A stretch of 11,425 nt of DNA from Hyphococcus sp. (GCA_021604605.1 BQJH01000075.1:1-11425), one strand, 5' to 3'. Numbered from the stretch's first letter, positions 1 through 7,680 are shown. Program-made: numbers and translations. Notes: generated by a model from the sequence alone, not told the origin.

Positions 1-2
1 CC

Positions 3-191
3 CCGCCGAATTATCTTTATGTGGTGGAAAAAGGGCGCGGCAGTTTTCTGGACTGCGGCGATGGGCAGGAAGTGCGCGTCACCGACGAAGACGGTCGCGA
101 CATGGCGCATTTGCGATGTGGCGTGACCCTGACCGAAACAATCATCATTCCTGCAGCGGCATCCAGCGCCCGGATTATCATTCATTATTGA
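3..191 (+). CDS. C-terminal end of an unrecognised protein (5' truncated by window)
   Basis: An open frame runs in from the left edge and stops with TGA at 189-191, giving 62 residues beginning PPNYLYVVEKGRG and ending SSARIIIHY. The fragment contains two Cys (in FLDCGDG and LRCGV) and alternates hydrophobic and polar residues like a beta-rich C-terminal domain. The other two plus-strand frames give less protein-like translations here. I do not recognise the family and assign no function. It is followed by about 180 bases without a convincing gene before the serine hydrolase. Confidence 0.5.
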   Translation, partial: PPNYLYVVEKGRGSFLDCGDGQEVRVTDEDGRDMAHLRCGVTLTETIIIPAAASSARIIIHY

Positions 192-371
192 TGGGTGGCC
201 TTGGTCGACGACTTTCAACGCCTCAAAGCAACAGCTCGTCTAAAATTCTTTAAAAAATTCATCTTTCAGGAGACATGGGCGCCCAGATTGTGGTTAGTCG
301 CCATAGCTTACTGAGTAAGTAGCGTGTGATTAATCTTTGTGTGAATTGAACCAAGTTTGGAAGAAGTGACC

Positions 372-1814
372 GTGGTCATAAAGAAAATTCTAATTGGCGT
401 TGCCCTGATAATATTGTTGCCTGGTGTTTCCTCTTGTGCACGAGAAACACCCTCGCAAAAAAGCACCACCGATCATGCAGAGCTCTCCGACAAGATCTCG
501 ATGTTGGTGGAGGAAAGCCATGATAGAGGCGCCTTTAATGGCAACATCATCGTCATCAAGGGTGGCAAAACTCTTTACGAGAATTCTCTGGGTTACACGA
601 ACAGTTCTCGTTCGGAAAAACTTTCAAGCGCTTCGATCTTTAATGTCGGGTCAATTGCAAAAGAGTTTAACGCCGTTGGCGTCATGATTTTAAAAGAGCG
701 CGGCAAGTTAACGCTGGACGATAAAGTGTCAGACTATATTCCCGCGCTGCCTGAGTGGGCCGAACAGATTCAGATCAGACATCTGCTAAATTACACAAGC
801 GGGTTGCCGCGCGTAAACTGGGATACGGCTGAAACGCCTGACGATGTTTTCAATGATTTGATAAAACTGGATGAGCTCGAGTTTCAGCCTGGCCAGGGCT
901 ACCTTTATAGCAACAACAACGTTTTTCTGCAGCGCCTAATTATTGCGGAGATTACGGGGCAATCATTCGAGCAATTTACAATTGATAATATGTTGAAGCC
1001 CAGTGGAATGAAGCATGCTGTTATTGATCCCCCTGAAGGTTCCCCTTTAGTGGTTCAGGCATTCAATACTAATTTAGTAGATGATCCATTTATTGTTTAT
1101 CCAATTACGGGCTGGGTACATTTAACTGCAGATGACATGGTGCAATGGTTGACGGCGTTACATGAAGGTAAGCTGATTAGCGCTTCCTCGCTTGAGACTG
1201 TATTTCATTCCTATTCAGAAAACCAACTGGGCGCCATGGGGCTTGGCCGCTTTGAGGGCGACGTGGCTACCTATCACCAACATCACGGATCATCGTATAA
1301 TTACGAAGCGCTGATGACATACGACCTGGCGGAAGATCTGATGATTGTTCTGTTGACGAATAATAAGAACTACAAAGTGTTTGAAATTACCGAAGCGATT
1401 GAAGCGATTAATAAAGGAGAAGATTTTTCAATCCCGAAAAAGTCTCTCAGTCAGGCGCTCGAAAAGGAGTGTTTAGAAGACGTACAAGGCTGTCTGGAAA
1501 CGTATCATGAGATGAAAGAAGCCAATTACGATCTCTATGATTTTGATAATGAGCAGGCGCTGAACAATCTCGGATATGCGGTTTTGGGCGAGGGAAAGAT
1601 CAAAGGTGCGATCGAGATTTTCAAATTGCTCGTCTCTGAATTTCCTGAAGGCTCAAACGGGTATGATAGCTTAGGAGAAGCATATTTCGCTGATAAGGAT
1701 TATGAGCGTTCGCTCGAGAATTATGAGAAGTCTTTGGCCCTTGATCCGGCTAATGAAAATGCCCGAAAATACATCGCTGAAATCACACGGATTTTAAACG
1801 GCGAAAATCCTTAA
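372..1814 (+). CDS. Lipoprotein serine hydrolase (beta-lactamase/PBP fold) with C-terminal TPR repeats
   Basis: Predicted membrane-anchored serine hydrolase of the beta-lactamase class C/esterase/D-peptidase superfamily. GTG at 372 is chosen over TTG 357 and GTG 366 because the SD-like GGAAGAAG (359-366) lies just before it, and it begins a clean lipoprotein signal: KK, a hydrophobic stretch, then VSSC with the lipidated Cys at residue 22. The three catalytic motifs of the fold are visible: SIAK (nucleophile Ser about 94, Lys 97), YSN (Tyr about 179) and HHG (about 304-306, at the place of KTG). Downstream, from about residue 390, lie TPR-like repeats (NNLGYAVLGEGKIKGAIEIF, then YDSLGEAYFADKDYERSLEN). 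Members of this superfamily act on D-peptides, esters or beta-lactams, and the substrate cannot be told from sequence. The TPR tail suggests a protein partner. The next gene starts 113 bases later. Confidence 0.85.
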   Translation: MVIKKILIGVALIILLPGVSSCARETPSQKSTTDHAELSDKISMLVEESHDRGAFNGNIIVIKGGKTLYENSLGYTNSSRSEKLSSASIFNVGSIAKEFNAVGVMILKERGKLTLDDKVSDYIPALPEWAEQIQIRHLLNYTSGLPRVNWDTAETPDDVFNDLIKLDELEFQPGQGYLYSNNNVFLQRLIIAEITGQSFEQFTIDNMLKPSGMKHAVIDPPEGSPLVVQAFNTNLVDDPFIVYPITGWVHLTADDMVQWLTALHEGKLISASSLETVFHSYSENQLGAMGLGRFEGDVATYHQHHGSSYNYEALMTYDLAEDLMIVLLTNNKNYKVFEITEAIEAINKGEDFSIPKKSLSQALEKECLEDVQGCLETYHEMKEANYDLYDFDNEQALNNLGYAVLGEGKIKGAIEIFKLLVSEFPEGSNGYDSLGEAYFADKDYERSLENYEKSLALDPANENARKYIAEITRILNGENP

Positions 1815-1927
1815 AGTCAGATCCCTTTTGTTGTCTGCGCCCGATGCGCCGAAAAGCGTTAAGAATGTATTGAGTTAATCGCCGATTAATCACGATCTGT
1901 CATAATTGCCCCTGAACGGGATTTTTT

Positions 1928-3265
1928 ATGACGCAACCATACATCTTGATTGGGGTGGTTTTCTTGCTCGCTACAGGCCTGATAGCGGGGGCGTTTTATT
2001 TTAGAAGTCTGCACAAACGGGAAGTCAGAAAAGCGACCAGGAAAGCGATCAAACAACACACAGCGTTGATGAACGCCGCCTCTCATGAGTTGCGCACGCC
2101 TTTAAATAATATTCTCGGTTTAATGAACGCTCTGCGCAATGAAGTGCAAAGCCTGAGCCCGAACGGCCAGACCAGCATGAGGCGCCTGTCTTGTTCGACG
2201 GCGGACCTGAACCGTATCTTGCTGGATGTTGTCGAAGTTTTTCAACTGACTGAAGGGTCGATTATACTGGAGCCTGAGCTGTTCGAATTAAAAAGCCTGT
2301 TGGAAGAAGTGGTTACAATTCGGCGGAAAAAATATGAAGAAGCGGGTTATGATCTGGCAATCGCCTGTAACGCCAAGCATGAGCTATGGGTGAAAGCAGA
2401 CCCGGTCAGGGTCAGGCAGTGCATCATGACATTGCTGGATCAGGCGGCGCATCAGACCAAGCAAGGCAATATTACGGTTGAATTTGTGAGCACGGGCAGC
2501 GGTGATAAAGAACCTGCGAAGGTTGAAGTCTTGGTAAAGGATACTTGCAGAGGGATGGATCAATCCCGCGCGCGCACATATTTTGCGCCTGAGCTATTTG
2601 ATATTAATCCGTTTCTTCATGGCCGGCCATCGGCGATGATCTCTATGAACTTGGCGTACGGCATTGCGAAACTTCATGGCGGAACCATTACGGCGAAAAG
2701 CCAAATCGGCGCCGGGGTGACGTTTTGTTTTTCCGTCAAGACACCCGTCTTAACAGCGAAGTCGAGCGAAGTGTTGGCGATGAAGGCGCGTACAAGCGCT
2801 GATGCATATAGCGGAGCGCCTCAGAACAATATTGAGCTGGTCCCGAACAAAAACCTCCTCAAAGGGATCAATATCCTCCTTGTCGATGACAATGAAATCA
2901 ACCTGCTGGTTCTTGAAACGGTCTTGCGTGAGCTCAACTTTGATAAATCGGTTTTGGCGACAGGCGGGCGAGACGCGCTGGCCAAGCTGCCCCAACACCG
3001 AATTGACCTCATCTTCATGGATATCCAGATGCCTGACCTTGACGGGATTGCGACAACAAAAGCGATCCGGGAGATGGGCGGAAAGTATAAGGACGTACCG
3101 ATCATTGCTGTTTCCGCCGGGTCGAGAATAGTCAATGAAACCTTATGCCAACAGGCAGGGATGGACGGGTATATTGAAAAGCCCATCAAGGAAGAAATTC
3201 TCTTTGCGGCTGTGCGGGCGGTCGCCGATCGCTTGAAGAATAAATCCCTGCGTAATGCGGCGTAA
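1928..3265 (+). CDS. Membrane-anchored hybrid histidine kinase with degenerate ATPase domain and C-terminal receiver
   Basis: 445-residue signalling protein. One N-terminal membrane helix (about 5-25) is followed directly by a HisKA helix with the H-box SHELRTPLNN (phospho-acceptor His53), so no periplasmic sensor domain is present. The HATPase region (about 115-270) is recognisable by DPVRVRQ, KDTCRGMD and the LHGG/GAGVTFCFSV end, but its nucleotide-binding residues are poor: the two N-box Asn are Thr168 and Gln172 (MTLLDQAAHQT), DxGxG reads DTCRG, and the G2 glycines are replaced around MISMNLAYG (237-244). The receiver domain (about 314-430) is canonical: acidic pair D320/D321, phospho-acceptor D365 in MDIQMPDLDG, Ser396 and Lys418 (EKP). 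By family knowledge it should run a phosphorelay, but autophosphorylation is doubtful. ATG at 1928 precedes the membrane helix, and only a weak SD is seen. No partner regulator is adjacent. Confidence 0.85.
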   Translation: MTQPYILIGVVFLLATGLIAGAFYFRSLHKREVRKATRKAIKQHTALMNAASHELRTPLNNILGLMNALRNEVQSLSPNGQTSMRRLSCSTADLNRILLDVVEVFQLTEGSIILEPELFELKSLLEEVVTIRRKKYEEAGYDLAIACNAKHELWVKADPVRVRQCIMTLLDQAAHQTKQGNITVEFVSTGSGDKEPAKVEVLVKDTCRGMDQSRARTYFAPELFDINPFLHGRPSAMISMNLAYGIAKLHGGTITAKSQIGAGVTFCFSVKTPVLTAKSSEVLAMKARTSADAYSGAPQNNIELVPNKNLLKGINILLVDDNEINLLVLETVLRELNFDKSVLATGGRDALAKLPQHRIDLIFMDIQMPDLDGIATTKAIREMGGKYKDVPIIAVSAGSRIVNETLCQQAGMDGYIEKPIKEEILFAAVRAVADRLKNKSLRNAA

Positions 3266-3383
3266 CAATCGTTGCGTCTTGCTACCTCCGACGTAGAGTT
3301 GGCCAAGTTCAGCCTATAGTTTGCTTGATGAATGATGGGTTCGTCAGTACGCTACTGGCAAAACTCTTAAGGGGGCTTGGGGG

Positions 3384-4580
3384 ATGAAGAGAGAAAAGTT
3401 TTTAACACCTAGGTTTTTCGTTCTTTTCAGTAAAGAAGAGGGCGATACTCTATGGGATGGTGCTTCCTTAAAGAGTTCGCTGATGATTGGCGGTATATTG
3501 CTGCTGCTTCCTTTTTCTTTGGTCATGTTAATAATGTACGGTTCGTTGGTTGACGGAGAGCCTCTCAAAGAAGCAATCATTCAGGCGCTTTCAGACACAA
3601 AGGTATTAATTCTTGCATTTGCGTATTTTTTTCTTACGATCCTTCATAATATAACACGAATTCAGTATAAAGACGGATATATCGAACGCCGATACGGCAG
3701 ATTTCCTCCTTATTTTACCAAAAAAATACCTATTGATGAGTTTGACGGCGTACGCTTTTGGTTCGATGCTGATGGTGGGCAGCCGAGTATGCCGCTTCAT
3801 GCTTTTGGGGAAGATAACAAAGTTGGCGCCATGACAACGATCGAGCTCTCACACAAAAAGAATAAATTCAATACGACGATCTTTCGGGTCTGGTACGATC
3901 AGTGGTTGGCGGAGGAACAGTTTAAATACGCAAAAGATTTCAATCTACCAATTTTTGTTCCCGGGGCAGTTGATAAATTAAGTCGATTTGATTCTGTTGA
4001 GGCCCTTGAACAAGCTGCATATGATGAGATCTTTGATTTTGATGAGGTCGAAATAAAAAAATCCACCTCTGTTCGGTATCAGAAAACTAAGTCAAAACAC
4101 AAAATAAGTTTTCCTTATGCGCCATTAGATATGTTCCACAGCATATCTAGTCATCCATTATTTTACGGCTATATCGCATTTTGGTTTGCTTTGATATCGG
4201 TCTTTCAGGATGGGTTCGGCATCATTTTAAATAATACCGGCGCCGTTTTGGGGGCCCTTGGCGCTGTTGCCTCAGCCGTGTTCATACCGACTATGCTGGC
4301 GTCAGAATTTAGGCGGCGGATTGTTGTTGACGATGAGTTCATTCACGCCGGTCTCAAAATCAAAGGTAAAAGGCCGCGTGTGCCGATTGACGAAATAAAG
4401 GGGCTTTGTGTTGGGCGCCGCATAACGCGTTTTTCATGGCATCGGGGCACGTTCGGCCTTTGGGCAATAACGATTGAAGGGTCCTACCCGATTGCTCTTG
4501 GGATGTCAGAAAAAACATACAAAGGTGTGTTGCAGGCGTCTAAAAAAGCGATCAGCGCTATATTACGGCCCGAAGTATAG
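3384..4580 (+). CDS. Four-helix membrane protein of unknown function, possibly with two PH-like modules
   Basis: 398 residues in two similar halves. Each half has a pair of membrane helices (about 33-55 and 73-92; 259-282 and 287-306) followed by a cytosolic-looking beta-rich segment starting with a basic patch: YKDGYIERRYGRFPPYFTKK then IPIDEFDGVRF in the first half, and RRRIVVDDEFIHAG then KRPRVPIDEIKGL in the second. This layout of helix pair, short strand, and IPIDEI/F resembles bacterial PH-like (bPH/DUF304-type) membrane proteins, but this is inference from pattern only. The ATG at 3384 follows a G-rich stretch (3370-3383) that can serve as ribosome binding site. The gene is convergent with the next one: the stop codons are only 6 bases apart, with no obvious hairpin between. 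I do not recognise a named family. Confidence 0.7.
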   Translation: MKREKFLTPRFFVLFSKEEGDTLWDGASLKSSLMIGGILLLLPFSLVMLIMYGSLVDGEPLKEAIIQALSDTKVLILAFAYFFLTILHNITRIQYKDGYIERRYGRFPPYFTKKIPIDEFDGVRFWFDADGGQPSMPLHAFGEDNKVGAMTTIELSHKKNKFNTTIFRVWYDQWLAEEQFKYAKDFNLPIFVPGAVDKLSRFDSVEALEQAAYDEIFDFDEVEIKKSTSVRYQKTKSKHKISFPYAPLDMFHSISSHPLFYGYIAFWFALISVFQDGFGIILNNTGAVLGALGAVASAVFIPTMLASEFRRRIVVDDEFIHAGLKIKGKRPRVPIDEIKGLCVGRRITRFSWHRGTFGLWAITIEGSYPIALGMSEKTYKGVLQASKKAISAILRPEV

Positions 4581-4586
4581 GCGGCC

Positions 4587-5027
4587 TTACTCCGTCAACC
4601 CTTTCATCATACAGGCATCGGTTTCGAGCTGTCCGTCTTCTGTCTTGCGCAGGGCGAGTTTATAAGTTTTGCCATAGGTGAAAGAAACGCCGCAAAGCTT
4701 TGGGCTGTTCAAGTGCCAGATTTTTGTCCGGCCTTTGGCGTTGATGTCATTTTTCTTGGAGACGTTAATAATCGTCGCGCGGCGGTCATTGACCGAGCGC
4801 CCGCCCGGCGCGAGGGTGAGTTCAGCATCAACAACCAGCCCCTCCAGTATAAGGTCAGAACGGCTTTGTTCATCCGTGCAGGTGCATTTGTTTGAGCGGA
4901 TGGAAATCTTTTTTTCTTTTGGCGCGGTGCTGAGTTGTTCGATGACCTCATCGACGGAAGCATCTTTCGGGATTGGATCTGTTGCGGTTTGCATGCTCAC
5001 AGCGGCGACAAGAAGAAAACTCAACAT
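4587..5027 (-). CDS. Small exported protein, NTR/TIMP-like domain candidate
   Basis: 146 residues with a short signal peptide (MLSFLLVAAVSMQTA). The frame has an upstream in-frame TAG, so the ATG at 5025-5027 is the first usable start, with GAGAG a few bases before it. The mature part has four Cys: a CTC motif at 48-50, C112 and C139. The pattern CxC, then SDLILEGLVVDAEL, then CGVSFTYGKTYKLAL, then LETDACM matches the arrangement of bacterial NTR/TIMP-like OB-fold proteins, which have a CxC near the mature N-terminus and a late Cys pair around a FxxGxxY segment. These Cys would form disulfides outside the cytoplasm. The function of bacterial members is largely unknown. The family match is by pattern, not search. 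It sits 47 bases downstream of the DUF442 gene on the same strand, so co-transcription is possible. Confidence 0.65.
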   Translation of the reverse strand: MLSFLLVAAVSMQTATDPIPKDASVDEVIEQLSTAPKEKKISIRSNKCTCTDEQSRSDLILEGLVVDAELTLAPGGRSVNDRRATIINVSKKNDINAKGRTKIWHLNSPKLCGVSFTYGKTYKLALRKTEDGQLETDACMMKGLTE

Positions 5028-5074
5028 GGGCGGAACTCTCTATTGATATAAAACAGGACTTCTAAACGGGTTTA

Positions 5075-5665
5075 CTAAACCGGCGGGTCTGTGCGCGGCG
5101 CTTTGCTCGCATCATGCAACAAGGTCATCGCCGGCTCATGACCTGAAATATCATAGCCCGCATCGGCCGCTTCTGAAATAATCTGGTCAACCGGTTTGCC
5201 AAACCGCGCCGCCGCATAAGACCGCACGAGGATAGACCGCGTGCCCGAGCGGCAGAACGCCAGTGTCTTGCCGTCTTCGGCTTCATTGACGACATCTTCA
5301 AAAGCGGCGGTGTGGTTCGGTGTAATCCCGGTCTGATCGACGGGGATATGCGCATAAGAAAGCCCGGCCGCTTTCGCCGCTGCTTCAATTTGCGCGCTGG
5401 TCGGCTGGCCGACCATCTCTCCATCCGGTCGATTGTTGATGATTAGCGTCACCCCCATGGCAGCTGCATCCTTGATGTCTTCAACGCTGATCTGCGGGGA
5501 GACATAAAACTCGTCGGTTACCTGCCTGAATTTATCGGACATCACTGTCTCCTGTTTATGGTTTTCCATACCTGCGTTCGGCAAATCATTGGCCTGAGCC
5601 GATATGATGATCGGCGCCAGCGCAAGAGAGGCCGCGACGGCAGGGATAAAAAATCTTATAGCCAT
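5075..5665 (-). CDS. DUF442 (Blh/TIGR01244-type) phosphatase- or sulfurtransferase-like protein, exported form
   Basis: 196 residues. The core (about 45-155) is the DUF442 fold: KFRQVTDEFYVSPQIS at its start, LIINNRPDGE (74-83), and the active-site loop FCRSGTRS with Cys138 and Arg143. This family has a tyrosine-phosphatase-like fold with a rhodanese-like CRSGTR loop; members are known as beta-lactamase-hydrolase-like proteins and some accompany sulfide-oxidising genes. Unlike typical cytosolic members this one begins with a signal peptide (MAIRFFIPAVAASLALAP ending SAQA), suggesting periplasmic export. A second start, ATG at 5540-5542, has the much better ribosome site AGGAGA five bases upstream and gives MSDKFRQ, a standard cytosolic N-terminus. 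Both starts may be real. The C-terminus (GYDISGHEPAM onward) is an extension of about 30 residues. It is divergent from the VOC gene at 5739. Confidence 0.8.
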   Translation of the reverse strand: MAIRFFIPAVAASLALAPIIISAQANDLPNAGMENHKQETVMSDKFRQVTDEFYVSPQISVEDIKDAAAMGVTLIINNRPDGEMVGQPTSAQIEAAAKAAGLSYAHIPVDQTGITPNHTAAFEDVVNEAEDGKTLAFCRSGTRSILVRSYAAARFGKPVDQIISEAADAGYDISGHEPAMTLLHDASKAPRTDPPV

Positions 5666-5724
5666 AGATGCTTTTCCCGGTTCAACTGGATATTAGCAAG
5701 GGCGCATTCTTCCAGTATAGCGCA

Positions 5725-5737
5725 AAATTGGCAATTT
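5725..5737. promoter_or_regulatory. Short inverted repeat in the DUF442/VOC divergent region
   Basis: AAATTG and its reverse complement CAATTT are separated by one base and end one base before the VOC start codon, within the 73-base space between two divergent genes. It could be an operator or chance AT-rich symmetry. No recurrence elsewhere in the window was noticed. Confidence 0.2.
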
Positions 5738-5738
5738 G

Positions 5739-6188
5739 ATGGAGCTAAACGTCGCCGTGACCCAATCAACTGACTTGTCCCCGTTTCATCTGGCGATCCC
5801 GGTTGATGATCTGGCTGCGGCAGAAGCGTTTTATCATGGGCTTTTAGGCTGCCCCATCGGGCGACGATCAGACCAGTGGATCGACTTCAATTTGTTCGGC
5901 CATCAACTGGTGACGCATCTCGCGCCGGAAGAATGCTCCAGCGCTGCGACCAACAAAGTTGACGGCAAGAACGTGCCGGTGAAACATTTTGGCGTTGTCC
6001 TGAACGCAGAAAAGTGGCGCGCCCTAGCCGACCGCCTTAACGCGGCGGGCGTCGATTTTATTATCGAGCCGGGCGTCCGGTTCAAAGACCAGCCCGGCGA
6101 GCAGGGAACGTTTTTCTTGTCCGACCCTGCCGGCAACGCATTGGAGTTTAAATATTTTGACGACCCGGGGATGTTGTTTGCGGTTTAA
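5739..6188 (+). CDS. VOC/glyoxalase-family protein
   Basis: 149 residues, one complete vicinal-oxygen-chelate domain pair. The first beta-alpha-beta-beta-beta unit begins SPFHLAIPVDDLAAAEAFY and the second KHFGVVLNAEKWRALADRL. Candidate metal ligands are His17 (FHLAI), His83 (KHFGV) and Glu136 (ALEFK), with the family-typical FLSDPAGNALEFKYF near the end. Such proteins are metal-dependent lyases, dioxygenases or resistance proteins; the substrate cannot be inferred. ATG 5739 follows TTG 5736 and has little SD. GTG 5757, with GGAG at 5741-5744, is an alternative start. A 6-1-6 inverted repeat lies directly upstream. It is convergent with the secreted orphan at 6248. Confidence 0.8.
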   Translation: MELNVAVTQSTDLSPFHLAIPVDDLAAAEAFYHGLLGCPIGRRSDQWIDFNLFGHQLVTHLAPEECSSAATNKVDGKNVPVKHFGVVLNAEKWRALADRLNAAGVDFIIEPGVRFKDQPGEQGTFFLSDPAGNALEFKYFDDPGMLFAV

Positions 6189-6247
6189 GTACAAGAAAGA
6201 TGGAACAAGTGAGCAAGTTACGCTATTGTAGTTACGGCATCGCTTAA

Positions 6248-7075
6248 TTACGGGTATATGTCTATAATCTTCAAAAATTCAGATTGGGCGGCTCCGGCGA
6301 CGAGTACATCCGTTTTGCTATGATATTCTATAGATTCCAAAAAAGGGCCACCCAGATCGTCGTTCCAAACATACGTCTCTTTGTAATACTTGAGCGTTAA
6401 GTTTGGTTTTAGAACTCTTTCCGGCATTTCTACATTTTTGTTAATTGACCAAATAACCTGACTAACAAAATTTCTCTTTCTGTCGATATAAAGTGTAAGA
6501 GTTGAATTGCTTGACAGAGCTTCATAAACCTCATCTTCCTTATAGGTTGGAGAGTATGGGAATTTTCCAACTATTGTTTTTATAATTCTAGGTGAAGGCC
6601 GCCAGACCGTAACCAATTTATCGGTATTCACAAATGCTGACAAAGGTTGCGCACCTAAAGTATAGTCGCAATCTATACAATAATATAACTCATTAATCTG
6701 TTGTGACAGATAGTCAGCGAAATTCTGATCGTATTCTACTTTGAGATCAATCGGAAAGTTTTTGGCACAACCCTTCATCTCGGCAATTCTATAATCGAGC
6801 TCGTTCTCACCAATTTTTAAGAATAGTCTCATGGCGCAATCTGCTGTTAATGACGCAGATTGGTAATCAAACAAATTTGCATCGATATTTGAATTTGAGA
6901 TCGAAACAACCTCAAGATAATAGTTTTTTTTGCCTCCTGCATAAGCTGATAATTCTCCAAATTCCTTTTCAACAAGCTGTTTTAGTTTTTCATCTTCATC
7001 TAACGCATGGGCGTTCGCTGTTGATAGAAAAATTGCTGCGAATAGATATGCTGATAATTTTTGGATGCTACTCAT
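6248..7075 (-). CDS. Secreted protein of unknown function
   Basis: 275 residues. A clear signal peptide (MSSIQKLSAYLFAAIFLSTA, probable cleavage after NAHA) leads to a mature protein rich in Asp, Glu, Lys and Tyr with four Cys at 80, 103, 133 and 136; the last two form CIDC, so disulfides or metal binding are possible. There are no further membrane helices and no motif that I recognise. The start is well supported: GGAGGT lies six bases before the ATG. The gene is clearly more AT-rich than its neighbours, which may mark it as acquired. It is convergent with the VOC gene and followed upstream by a region of gene remnants (7238-7680). No function is proposed. Confidence 0.75.
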   Translation of the reverse strand: MSSIQKLSAYLFAAIFLSTANAHALDEDEKLKQLVEKEFGELSAYAGGKKNYYLEVVSISNSNIDANLFDYQSASLTADCAMRLFLKIGENELDYRIAEMKGCAKNFPIDLKVEYDQNFADYLSQQINELYYCIDCDYTLGAQPLSAFVNTDKLVTVWRPSPRIIKTIVGKFPYSPTYKEDEVYEALSSNSTLTLYIDRKRNFVSQVIWSINKNVEMPERVLKPNLTLKYYKETYVWNDDLGGPFLESIEYHSKTDVLVAGAAQSEFLKIIDIYP

Positions 7076-7250
7076 TACTTTACCTCCAACGCCACAATAA
7101 TTTCTGTAAAGACTACTTTACTGGGCTGCCCAACGCGCGTGACTACGCTAACATCGCGTGCAAAAACTAGCAAATTCCCCTCTTTACAATAGTGAATTGA
7201 CTTAGTCCTGGACACGCCTCTGTCATTAAACTTTCTATAATCAAATAGTT

Positions 7251-7337
7251 ATGAATTCTCAATGCCTTGGCTATATATTCAGCGCTTTGTCGGATCCGAC
7301 GTGGCGGGCGTGTAACGTATGGGATGCCGCCCGCTAA
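7251..7337 (+). pseudogene. 5' remnant of an ArsR-family repressor gene (partial copy of the gene at 8371)
   Basis: Reads MNSQCLGYIFSALSDPTWRA and then runs into unrelated codons and a TAA at 7335-7337. The first 20 codons match the intact repressor MNSENLDHIFSALSDPTRRA: by direct base comparison 46 of 60 positions agree (7251-7310 against 8371-8430), several differences being synonymous third positions. The 14 bases upstream (7237-7250) also resemble the operator-like sequence before the intact gene (11 of 14), but the palindrome is degraded. Similarity ends abruptly near 7310. The winged-helix DNA-binding part is missing, so this cannot be a working repressor. Confidence 0.7.
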
Positions 7338-7356
7338 AAGCGGTGAAACTTCATTC

Positions 7357-7680
7357 TCATGTGTTCTTTCCTTGAAACCACATTCGGCCAAGTAAGCCGT
7401 CGCGTACGATAAACTGATGATATAGCGATGCGCCAGCATGGAAGACGAACAAGGCGACCATGATGCGGGCGCCAAGGCCATGGGGGATATGTGGTTTGTA
7501 ATCCATGAAATTGCGCAGTGTATTCGTTGCGCCGCCAAAGATGATCGGAGCGGCGCTGGAAAGCGCCAACATGCCAATACCGCTCGCAACCATATCCAAG
7601 ATAACAACATAGAAAATGAAATGAACGGCCCGGGCGCCCCTGTCTTGCCATGTAGGCATTGAGACAGGCGCCCGGCTTTT
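7357..7680 (-). pseudogene. Truncated cytochrome b561 (CybB-type), C-terminal half only
   Basis: The minus-strand frame encodes the second half of a bacterial di-heme cytochrome b561: SRAPVSMPTWQDRGARAVHF, then a membrane helix (FYVVILDMVASGIGML), a loop, and the last helix with conserved His (HGLGARIMVALFVFHAGASLYHQ) ending VRDGLLGRMWF. Family members are about 170-190 residues with four helices and heme-binding His in each half. Here the first two helices and their His are absent. The only ATG (7657-7659) lies inside the conserved linker and has no SD. The frame is open back to the TGA of the DUF3806 gene (7717-7719) without another good start. It is most likely a decaying fragment, unable to bind both hemes. 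Confidence 0.7.

Noticed and set aside
275..322. 15-codon ORF (MGAQIVVSRHSLLSK) preceded by AGGAG
   Set aside because: The SD-like sequence is only about two bases from the ATG, too close for normal use, and the peptide has no recognisable feature.
1870..1906. Promoter for the histidine kinase (TTGAGT and CATAAT)
   Set aside because: The spacer between the two hexamers is 25 bases, far from the workable 16-18.
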